Source: an uncultured Eubacterium sp. (GTDB lineage: Bacteria > Bacillota > Clostridia > Lachnospirales > Lachnospiraceae). From it: a stretch of DNA of 15,381 nt. The notes under the pieces were generated by a model, which saw nothing but the letters and a program-made list of their open reading frames with translations, did not search any database and had not been told where the DNA came from. How positions within the stretch are numbered: the stretch's first letter is position 1; every line of letters starts with the position of its first letter. The stretch spans positions 1-15,381 of the forward strand of contig NZ_CAKRAS010000063.1 in assembly GCF_934295145.1 (NCBI RefSeq). Reading direction: 5' to 3'. The position numbers were made by a program, and so were the translations under genes. Below, in pieces: positions 1-5,981 of this stretch.

Positions 1-76
1 CAAGTCGAACGCACGTGAGACTTGGTGCGTGATTCTGGTCAGCGTAAGCTGACATATTCTTCTCAGAATCACTGCA
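1..76 (+). repeat. 76-bp structured extragenic repeat, copy 1
   Basis: Matches the reverse complement of 3459-3534 at 71 of 76 positions (differences at repeat positions 11, 14, 24, 43 and 74). Seen fold in plus sense: a first hairpin CAAGTC/GACTTG (1-6 with 19-24), then an outer 9-bp stem GTGATTCTG/CAGAATCAC enclosing a 6-bp stem GTCAGC/GCTGAC closed by a GTAA loop, with a 10-base bulge on the 3' side. The GNRA-type loop exists only when read in plus sense, so if transcribed as functional RNA the sense is probably plus, opposite to trmL, which ends 21 bp away. It starts exactly at the window edge, so its true left end is unknown. Function unknown: repeat element or structured RNA. Confidence 0.75.
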
Positions 77-97
77 CTCTACACTTCGTTGCGATTT

Positions 98-604
98 TTA
101 CTCAATATAGTCGTCAAATTTTGTCAGATGTCCCATCAGCTGCATCTGAGAAAAATCATTCTGGCGCAGTGCTTCGTACAGCACAACGGCCACCGAATTA
201 GACAGATTCAGGGAGCGGATTTCACTCAACATCGGAATCCGCACGCATCTGTCTTTGTTATGCGCAAGAATCTCTTCCGGGATTCCTGCACTTTCTTTTC
301 CAAACATAATATAGCAGTCTTCTTCATATGACACTTCTGTATACACATTCTGCCCCTTTGTAGTTGCCATATAAATCTTGGCTCCCGGATTTTTCTCCAG
401 AAACTCCTGATAATTCACATAAGTTGTCACATCCAGATCTTTCCAGTAATCCATACCTGCCCTCTTGATCTGTTTTTCATTCAGACGGAATCCAAGAGGC
501 TCGATCAGATGCAGACGTGTACCTGTAGCTACACAGGTGCGCCCAATATTTCCAGTATTTGCCGGAATCTCCGGCTCATACAGAACAATATTTAATTTAG
601 CCAT
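98..604 (-). CDS. trmL: tRNA (cytidine/uridine(34)-2'-O)-methyltransferase TrmL
   Basis: A 168-residue SPOUT-fold methyltransferase that, in its family, 2'-O-methylates the wobble base C34/U34 of tRNA-Leu using S-adenosylmethionine. All three SPOUT motifs are visible: EPEIPANTGNIGRTC near residues 10-24; the glycine-rich FGKESAGIPEEIL near 102-114; and IPMLSEIRSLNLSNSVAVVLYE near 123-144, which forms the knotted cofactor pocket. Length is typical of the family, with no extra RNA-binding domain. The start lies 3 bp after the aminotransferase stop (TAG-ATT-ATG) with an AAAGGAAG ribosome site inside the upstream gene, so it is the last gene of that operon. No T-rich terminator follows; repeat copy 1 lies directly downstream. 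Confidence 0.95.
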   Translation of the reverse strand: MAKLNIVLYEPEIPANTGNIGRTCVATGTRLHLIEPLGFRLNEKQIKRAGMDYWKDLDVTTYVNYQEFLEKNPGAKIYMATTKGQNVYTEVSYEEDCYIMFGKESAGIPEEILAHNKDRCVRIPMLSEIRSLNLSNSVAVVLYEALRQNDFSQMQLMGHLTKFDDYIE

Positions 605-607
605 AAT

Positions 608-1789
608 CTACGCTTCCTTTTTCTCCTCACGGAGCTTCTGTACAAAACGCTCCATACGGTCTAATGCTTCTTTTAATGCTTCCAGTGAATATGCATAGGA
701 AATTCGCAAAAAGCCTTCACCACAGGCACCAAATGCGGTACCTGGAACGACCGCTACTTTCTCTTCCTGCAGAAATCTGGTTGCAAATTCATCAGAAGTC
801 ATGCCAAATTCTTTGATACATGGGAATGCATAAAAAGCGCCAAATGGTTCAAAACACTCAAGTCCCATCTCTTTGAAACGATGTATCAGATAACGACGGC
901 GGCCGTTGTACTCGTCACGCATATGTGCCACATCTTCATCACCATTTTTCAGTGCAGAAACCCCTGCATACTGGCTGGTAGTCGGTGCACACATGATGGC
1001 AAACTGATGGATTTTCAGCATCTGCTGTAAAATCACCTGCGGACCACATGCATATCCGATACGCCATCCTGTCATTGCATGGGATTTTGACAGACCGTTA
1101 ATATAAATGGTACGGTCTCTCATTCCAGGCATAGAAGCAATGGATACATGGCCATCCTCGGTATAAGTCAGTTCTGAATATATCTCGTCTGTGATAACAT
1201 AGAGATCATTTGCAACGATCAGATCCACCAGATCTTCCAGGTCACTTCGCTCCATTACCGCACCCGTCGGATTATTCGGAAACGGAAGTACCAGAATCTT
1301 CGTCTTAGGGGTAATAGCTGCTTCGAGTTCTTCCCTTGTCAGACGAAACTGGTTTTCTGCTTTCAGCTCAATAACCACAGGCACGCCACCTGCCAGCTTT
1401 GCACATGGCAGATAAGATACATAACTTGGCTGCGGAATCAACACTTCATCTCCCGGATCAAGCATTGCACGCATTGCGATATCAATCGCCTCACTTCCAC
1501 CGACGGTAACCATAATCTCGTGATTATAATCATATTCCAAACCATATTTCCGATTCAGGAAATTTGCTATCTCAATTTTTAATTCTTTCAAACCGGCATT
1601 TGAGGTGTAGAACGTTCTTCCTTTTTCCAGAGAATAGATACCCTCATCACGCACATGCCATGGTGTGTCAAAATCCGGCTCACCAACACCAAGAGAAATT
1701 GCATCCTTCATTTCACTTACAATGTCAAAAAACTTACGGATACCGGATGGCTCAATTTCTGTAATTACTTTTGATAATGGGTTTCTCAT
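608..1789 (-). CDS. PLP-dependent class I/II aminotransferase
   Basis: A 393-residue fold-type I aminotransferase, probably acting on aromatic or aspartate-type amino acids. Seen: the NNPTG substrate/cofactor motif at residues 172-176, DEIYSEL at 201-207 (the Asp contacts the pyridine nitrogen of PLP), the Schiff-base lysine K235 in SKSHAMTGWRIGY, and a C-terminal FLRISYAYS segment carrying the carboxylate-binding arginine. Full family length, no signal peptide, so cytosolic. The start codon overlaps the stop of the upstream Lrp-type gene by 4 bp (ATGA), indicating translational coupling; the nearest GAAAGG is 14 bases upstream, weak on its own. An Lrp/AsnC regulator next to an aminotransferase suggests amino-acid-responsive control. 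The exact substrate cannot be read from sequence. Confidence 0.93.
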   Translation of the reverse strand: MRNPLSKVITEIEPSGIRKFFDIVSEMKDAISLGVGEPDFDTPWHVRDEGIYSLEKGRTFYTSNAGLKELKIEIANFLNRKYGLEYDYNHEIMVTVGGSEAIDIAMRAMLDPGDEVLIPQPSYVSYLPCAKLAGGVPVVIELKAENQFRLTREELEAAITPKTKILVLPFPNNPTGAVMERSDLEDLVDLIVANDLYVITDEIYSELTYTEDGHVSIASMPGMRDRTIYINGLSKSHAMTGWRIGYACGPQVILQQMLKIHQFAIMCAPTTSQYAGVSALKNGDEDVAHMRDEYNGRRRYLIHRFKEMGLECFEPFGAFYAFPCIKEFGMTSDEFATRFLQEEKVAVVPGTAFGACGEGFLRISYAYSLEALKEALDRMERFVQKLREEKKEA

Positions 1790-2268
1790 GGTGTCATCAG
1801 CATCCTTTCATCTTTTTCTTTTTCTGCCATAATCGTTCCGTGGTCTTTGTACTTCTTCAGAATGAAGTTCGTCTTGGTACTCAGAACGGACTCAAGTGGT
1901 GAAAGTTTGTCTGATACGAACTGTGCGGCTTCACGCAGTGTACGTCCCTCGATAGTTACAAGCAAATCATAACTTCCGGAGATCAGATATACTGCGTTTA
2001 CTTCCGGGTAGTTATAAATACGCTCTGCGATCTTGTCAAATCCCTGTCCTCTCTGCGGGGTAACGCTTACCTCAATCAGAGCGGTTACTTTTTCAATATC
2101 TGTTTTGTCCCAGTTGATCAGTGTATGATAACCACAGATGATATGGTCAGCTTCCATAGCAGCAAGTTCATTTGCCACACTGAGTTCATCCTCTCCGAGA
2201 ATGATGGCCAGCTCTTTGATATCAATACGACTGTTTTTTTCTATAAAAGTTAAAATTTTTTCACGCAT
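1786..2268 (-). CDS. Lrp/AsnC family transcriptional regulator
   Basis: A 160-residue DNA-binding regulator. The N-terminal winged helix-turn-helix covers about residues 1-55 (MREKILTFIEKNSRIDIKEL onward); the C-terminal RAM/AsnC ligand-binding domain covers about 63-140, with the characteristic VNAVYLISGSYDLLVTIEG strand-turn-strand that binds effector amino acids and mediates oligomerisation. I chose the ATG at 2268 rather than the in-frame ATG at 2298: the former has AAAGGAG nine bases upstream, the latter would sit inside the putative promoter. It overlaps the aminotransferase start by 4 bp and probably regulates its own operon in response to an amino acid; that is inferred from context. 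The C-terminal extension after the RAM domain is short and charged. Confidence 0.9.
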   Translation of the reverse strand: MREKILTFIEKNSRIDIKELAIILGEDELSVANELAAMEADHIICGYHTLINWDKTDIEKVTALIEVSVTPQRGQGFDKIAERIYNYPEVNAVYLISGSYDLLVTIEGRTLREAAQFVSDKLSPLESVLSTKTNFILKKYKDHGTIMAEKEKDERMLMTP

Positions 2269-2296
2269 TGTCAGTTTCTCCTTTACTTTTCTCAAC

Positions 2297-2326
2297 ATTA
2301 TACAGCATTCAACGGAATTATCCCAA
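2297..2326 (-). promoter_or_regulatory. Candidate promoter for lrp-type/aminotransferase/trmL genes
   Basis: Minus strand: TTGGGA (2321-2326) and a perfect TATAAT (2297-2302) separated by 18 bp, lying just inside the 63-bp gap after the HypE-like stop. It would start transcription close to the AAAGGAG site that serves the ATG at 2268. The -10 is perfect, the -35 matches 4 of 6. Suggests that the last three genes can be expressed apart from the HypE-like gene. Confidence 0.5.
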
Positions 2327-2331
2327 AAGAC

Positions 2332-3309
2332 CTAGTATATCTGCTCTCCCGCTCGCGGCGGCTCCAGGAATCTGCGTTCCTCTTCATTGATCACAACACG
2401 GTCATTGTCCGCTGTCGCCTTGCCAACCACAACAGCCGGGATTCCCTGGTGCTTCAGATCAAGCACCAGACGATTACCGTCCTCCGCCGCCAGCAAAAGG
2501 CTGCCGGTGGATCCCATCTGGTATGGATTGAGGTCAAAAAATTCACAGATTTCTACTGTTTCCTGTCGAATTGGGATTTTCTTTAATTCGATGTCAAGTC
2601 CGACGCCAGAAGCTTCCGCCAGTTCCCACAAAGCTCCGAAAATACCACCTGTGGTCACGTCATGCATGGCTCTCACGCCAGACTTCATGGCGGTAGCGGC
2701 CTCCGGAATAATGGAAAAATACTGTTCGAACCGTTCTGCGTCATCCAGTAAATGCTGTGGATACCGTGATAACAAAATTTCCCTGCGGCTGCGGGCAAGT
2801 TTCGCCGTTGCCTCAAGGCCGATCCACTTTGTCACAACAATGTCATCACCCGGTCTCGCTCCTGCCGTGGTGGAAAGCATTCCCTTCTTTGCTTTTCCCA
2901 CCGCCGCAATAGAAACCACCGGCCGGTTCACTTCATCTGTCACTTCCGTATGTCCGCCCAGAACCTGTACCTGTAATGGTTCACATTCTTTTGCAATGGT
3001 CTGAACCATTTTGCGCATTTCCGGCTCTTCCACCTCAGGTGGAAGTAATGCAGTAAGCATCAGTCCCACCGGTTTGGCGCCTCCGGCCGCCAAATCGTTC
3101 AGATTGGCATGCACCGCACAGCGTCCATCCAGTGAATCACGCCAGATCACTGGATCAGAAGACAACACGATCACTTCATCTTCTGCCACGGAAATTGCCG
3201 CACAGTCCTCGCCGACTCCCGCTGCCAGTAATACATCCGGACGTTTCAAATGCAATTGTTTTAATATAGAACGTTTTAAAACGCTCTCTGCTATTTTTCC
3301 CTGTTTCAT
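2332..3309 (-). CDS. AIR synthase-related (HypE-like) protein
   Basis: A 325-residue protein of the PurM/HypE/SelD/ThiL superfamily, ATP-dependent enzymes with two alpha/beta domains. Seen: N-terminal GVGEDCAAI (about 31-39), the dimer-forming NDLAAGGAKPVGLMLTALLP segment (about 70-89), GGHTEVTD near 118-125, and the C-terminal domain with MHDVTTGGIFGALWELAEASG. HypE proper ends in a PRIC-like cysteine that carries the carbamoyl/cyano group; this protein ends in PPRAGEQIY and lacks that cysteine, and no hyp genes are nearby. It should therefore be called HypE-like or AIRS-related, with unknown substrate. The ribosome site AAGGGA is about 12 bases upstream, rather far. It heads the block with the Lrp-type regulator, aminotransferase and trmL. 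Confidence 0.88.
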   Translation of the reverse strand: MKQGKIAESVLKRSILKQLHLKRPDVLLAAGVGEDCAAISVAEDEVIVLSSDPVIWRDSLDGRCAVHANLNDLAAGGAKPVGLMLTALLPPEVEEPEMRKMVQTIAKECEPLQVQVLGGHTEVTDEVNRPVVSIAAVGKAKKGMLSTTAGARPGDDIVVTKWIGLEATAKLARSRREILLSRYPQHLLDDAERFEQYFSIIPEAATAMKSGVRAMHDVTTGGIFGALWELAEASGVGLDIELKKIPIRQETVEICEFFDLNPYQMGSTGSLLLAAEDGNRLVLDLKHQGIPAVVVGKATADNDRVVINEEERRFLEPPRAGEQIY

Positions 3310-3370
3310 ATTGATTATTTATCCCTTATTTGTAAAGCAATAATTTCTTCTCATGCGAGTGTGCATTATT

Positions 3371-3402
3371 TACACAAAGGCTGTCGTATCGGACAGCCTT
3401 GT
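3371..3402 (-). terminator. Probable terminator of the radical SAM-exonuclease-vanW operon
   Basis: A perfect 9-bp stem AAGGCTGTC/GACAGCCTT (3377-3385 with 3392-3400), loop of 6, extended by an AC/GT pair across a single bulge on the minus strand. The tail reads TTTGTGT, T-rich but not a clean U-run. It lies 3' of the VanW gene and 60 bp upstream of the HypE-like start, the expected place for a boundary between the two operons. Confidence 0.5.
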
Positions 3403-3406
3403 CATG

Positions 3407-3442
3407 TTATCTCAGTCTGCGTTAAACCTCCGACTGAGATAA
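3407..3442. repeat. 11-bp perfect inverted repeat
   Basis: TTATCTCAGTC (3407-3417) and GACTGAGATAA (3432-3442) pair perfectly around a 14-base loop. It sits between repeat copy 2 and the terminator-like hairpin at 3371-3402, in the 229-bp gap between the VanW and HypE-like genes. No T-run follows on either strand, so it is not a standard terminator; it may be an mRNA 3'-end structure or a binding site. Confidence 0.6.
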
Positions 3443-3458
3443 ACGCTCTGCGAGAATA

Positions 3459-3534
3459 TGTAGTGATTCTGAGAAGAATATGTCAGCTTACACTGACCAG
3501 AATCACGCACTAAGTCTCACCTGTGTTCGACTTG
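3459..3534 (-). repeat. 76-bp structured extragenic repeat, copy 2
   Basis: Reverse complement of copy 1 (1-76), 71 of 76 identical. It begins 4 bases after the VanW stop codon and reads in the VanW direction, so it would form the start of that mRNA's 3' untranslated region. The nested stem GTGATTCTG/CAGAATCAC is intact. In the inner stem the sixth pair changes from C-G in copy 1 to a U-G wobble here, so pairing is kept in this sense but would be a C-A mismatch in the other sense. The loop GTAA is unchanged. The first hairpin loses its terminal pair (CAAGTC/GACTTA). Confidence 0.78.
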
Positions 3535-3538
3535 AATT

Positions 3539-5128
3539 TTATTGTCCAACAGACTGCTCCTGCTGCGCAGCCGTATCTGTTCCCTGCTGTGTCTGATTCT
3601 GCGTCTGTCCCTGCTGCGCTGAATCTGCAGGCTGCTGCGTCTGATCCGTTGTCTGATCAGCATTCGTATCTGTTGTCTCCGGCTGCTGTACCGCATTTTT
3701 CCACTGCGCTGCCGCTGCACGGATGGTTCCCTCATCCTGTGTCGCAATTGCAGCTTTCATAGCGGCTGTTGCCTCTGCATTTGCAGAAGAAACTCCTACG
3801 GAATAAATTGCCGGTGAAGCCTTATATGTGGTCTTGTTAAAGATATCTCTGCTCTGTTCTACACCATCTACTGTCACAACTTTCCATAAGCGGGCAGATT
3901 TTCCCGTATGGGCACTCTGTGTCTTTGTAATAGTTCCAACCGCATCTGAGGACTCCTGGAATTTTACTCCCGGATCCGTAGTGCTCAGCGTTTCACTTAC
4001 AAAGGATACCTTGCGGTTTGCTGCTCTGGTCTCCTGTCCGTAAATAGTAAATGAGATCTTTGATCCACTTGCATAACTCTCGATATAAATCGGAGCTTCT
4101 GTGTTATTTTTAAATTTAAAATCCTTATATTCGCCTGCGATAGCTGCATCCGCAGACGGATCCACATAATTTACGATCATGGAATGTCCGGAACGCTCTG
4201 TCACTTCCAGTTCTGCCCGTATCACTGCATTATATAAGGTAGTAGATACCTGACAGATTCCGCCGCCGTAAGCATCTACAGTTGTTCCGTTTTCATAGGC
4301 ACCTGCAAGTTTATAGCCGTTCTCCGCATTAAATGGAGAAACCGTATGGTATACAGAAAATTCTTCTCCCGGATAGATTACGCTGCCGTTGATTTTCTTG
4401 CTTCCGTTGGCAATATTTGCCTTTCTGCCGGATGCGGAAGATGCATAATTCGTGGTAAATGTACCAAGTACATCCTTTACTTTTTCCAGTTCTTCACGGG
4501 ATCCTTTCGGCTTGCTGATCTCAGCTGTCAGTTCCACGGTATTGTTCTCTTTCCAGCCATCCTGCAGGCTTTCGTCGATCGCCTCCACAGATTTTGCCAC
4601 ATCGACAACGATACCATCCTGACCATCGATCACCTGAAAGGAGCCGTTTTCTCTTGTTAGTCCGAAATCCACTGCATCTCGGTTCAGCTCAGATGCATGT
4701 TCTTCCAGATATGCGGTTGTTTTCTCAGAATCAACAGCCAGCGGCAGATGGAACACTTTATCCTCATGCTCCAGATCTTTGCCTGCTTTATAACGGGCGA
4801 TCAGGTTTCCGCTTTTTCCGTATGCAACGGCTTCATCTACACTCTCCTGATTTCCCCATGTCACGCCCAGATCTTCTGCTGTCGCTTCCACGGACACGTC
4901 ATTGATCGTCAATGAAACGGTCTGTTCCGCCAGACCATCCACATAATCCTGAACAGCATCGATTGCTTCTTCTTTTGTCATTCCGCCCACTGCCACGTCA
5001 CCGATAAAAATACGATCAGCGATGACAGAATTTTCACTCTTTTTCGCCTGAGCAGTCTGATGACCGACTCCTGCTGCCAGCAGTACTGCCGCACCAAGCA
5101 CCGGTAATACTCTGATCCATTTTTTCAT
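3539..5128 (-). CDS. Secreted VanW family protein with G5-like C-terminal region
   Basis: A 529-residue exported or membrane-tethered protein. Residues 1-28 form a signal peptide or anchor (KKWIRVLPV, then a hydrophobic run to about 22). Residues about 40-210 resemble the peptidoglycan-binding repeats that precede VanW domains (GMTKEEAIDAV, LTINDVSVEATAEDLGV). The VanW domain spans about 225-365, with PGEEFSVY at 253-260, GGGICQVSTTLYNA at 288-301 and RSGHSMIVNYVDPSADAAI at 312-330. Residues about 370-445 look G5-like. The tail from about 480 is rich in Q, T, D and A, probably a disordered wall-spanning or surface region. No LPxTG sorting signal. Family function is poorly defined; VanW is named from vancomycin clusters but this is not evidence of resistance. 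The ribosome site AAAGGTGA lies 8 bases before the ATG. Last gene of its operon, 15 bp after the small membrane peptide. Confidence 0.9.
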   Translation of the reverse strand: MKKWIRVLPVLGAAVLLAAGVGHQTAQAKKSENSVIADRIFIGDVAVGGMTKEEAIDAVQDYVDGLAEQTVSLTINDVSVEATAEDLGVTWGNQESVDEAVAYGKSGNLIARYKAGKDLEHEDKVFHLPLAVDSEKTTAYLEEHASELNRDAVDFGLTRENGSFQVIDGQDGIVVDVAKSVEAIDESLQDGWKENNTVELTAEISKPKGSREELEKVKDVLGTFTTNYASSASGRKANIANGSKKINGSVIYPGEEFSVYHTVSPFNAENGYKLAGAYENGTTVDAYGGGICQVSTTLYNAVIRAELEVTERSGHSMIVNYVDPSADAAIAGEYKDFKFKNNTEAPIYIESYASGSKISFTIYGQETRAANRKVSFVSETLSTTDPGVKFQESSDAVGTITKTQSAHTGKSARLWKVVTVDGVEQSRDIFNKTTYKASPAIYSVGVSSANAEATAAMKAAIATQDEGTIRAAAAQWKNAVQQPETTDTNADQTTDQTQQPADSAQQGQTQNQTQQGTDTAAQQEQSVGQ

Positions 5129-5143
5129 TCTATGTTCACCTTT

Positions 5144-5248
5144 CTATATTAACAGTGCGGATAATATTCCTGTTACCACCATGGCCACAAGTACAATGAT
5201 CACAACAATTGAGGCCAGCACTCTTTTTTTCTTTGATTTTTTATACAT
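5144..5248 (-). CDS. 34-residue single-span membrane peptide
   Basis: A short reading frame of 34 codons plus TAG. A basic N-terminus (MYKKSKKKR) is followed by one hydrophobic stretch rich in V, I, L, A (residues 10-34), which would span the membrane once with the charged end inside. It has a perfect AGGAGGG ribosome site 9 bases upstream, better than those of its neighbours. Its ATG overlaps the exonuclease stop by 8 bp, and its stop lies 15 bp before the VanW start, so the operon closes over it without gaps. Function unknown. Small size, strong ribosome site and packing make it a likely real gene; it could also be a leader peptide coupling translation into vanW. Confidence 0.72.
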   Translation of the reverse strand: MYKKSKKKRVLASIVVIIVLVAMVVTGILSALLI

Positions 5249-5981
5249 GTTCTGAGCCCTCCTGTCTCGGAATTCTTCCATACTTCGCATAAATTTTGTC
5301 AATCATACGCGATGCTTCGCTCTTTGTCAGACTGTCAATTTCGATATCAGATTCTATTCTATGATAAATCAGCAAATGATTCAAGTCTCTTTTTTGCGCC
5401 GGAGTCAGTGGTCCCTGCTTTTTCACTTTGTAATTCAGCGGTTTCGGCACAAAAAGTCCTGGCTCCTTCTCCTGATACGCTTCCTGTAGCAATAAAAACA
5501 GTTCCGCCGTTGCCCGGGCATCGTCCACAGCACGGTGTGCATGATCTCTATGAATCTGAAAATAATCACACAGCACTTCTAATGACTTTTTCTCCGGCTC
5601 TTTCAAAACTTTCCGGGCAATTTTTAACGTGTCAATGGCTTTCTGATCCCAGGGAATCCCGTGATTGACCGCGCATTGTTTCAAAAATCCATAGTCAAAG
5701 ATCACATTGTGTCCCAGCAACGGTGCATCTCCTGCAAACTCCAGAAATTTCTGCAGCGCTTCTTCCGCCTCTGGCGCATCCACCACCATCTCTGATGTGA
5801 TTCCGGTCAGCTCCGTAATCCGGTCATCAATCTTTCGATGCGGATTTACAAAAGTCTGAAAGGTATCCAGGATTTCTCCCCGGTACAGCCGCACTGCACC
5901 AATTTCCAGAATCCGGTCTGTTTTCACCTGCAGCCCGGTCATTTCCAGATCAACTGCGATCAGTTCCGTCATTGGTTTCAT
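5241..5981 (-). CDS. DnaQ-like 3'-5' exonuclease (DEDDh)
   Basis: A 246-residue exonuclease of the RNase T/DnaQ superfamily, which removes nucleotides from 3' ends using two metal ions. All acidic residues of the DEDDh site are seen: D11 and E13 in AVDLEMTG, D96 in HNVIFD, and H149 plus D154 in HRAVDDARAT. The catalytic domain covers about 6-170. The C-terminal 60 residues (LTPAQKRDL...LTKSEASRMIDKIYAKYG) form a small helical module whose EAS-x-x-I pattern recurs in other nucleic-acid proteins; its role here is unknown. It is too short for PolC and may be a stand-alone proofreading, repair or RNA-trimming enzyme. Start ATG overlaps the radical SAM stop by 4 bp and has AAGGAG about 9 bases upstream. 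Confidence 0.92.
   Translation of the reverse strand: MKPMTELIAVDLEMTGLQVKTDRILEIGAVRLYRGEILDTFQTFVNPHRKIDDRITELTGITSEMVVDAPEAEEALQKFLEFAGDAPLLGHNVIFDYGFLKQCAVNHGIPWDQKAIDTLKIARKVLKEPEKKSLEVLCDYFQIHRDHAHRAVDDARATAELFLLLQEAYQEKEPGLFVPKPLNYKVKKQGPLTPAQKRDLNHLLIYHRIESDIEIDSLTKSEASRMIDKIYAKYGRIPRQEGSEHV

Noticed and set aside
1..11. CAAGTCGAACG resembles the start of bacterial 16S rRNA variable region 1.
   Set aside because: The match stops after about 11 bases; the following bases do not resemble 16S, and the same start recurs in the other repeat copies.
2387..3004. Plus-strand open frame of 205 codons opposite the HypE-like gene.
   Set aside because: Antisense shadow with Ser/Pro-rich unlikely composition.
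3539..5128. Vancomycin resistance locus.
   Set aside because: Only a VanW-family domain is present; no ligase, VanX/VanY or VanRS-type genes occur here.
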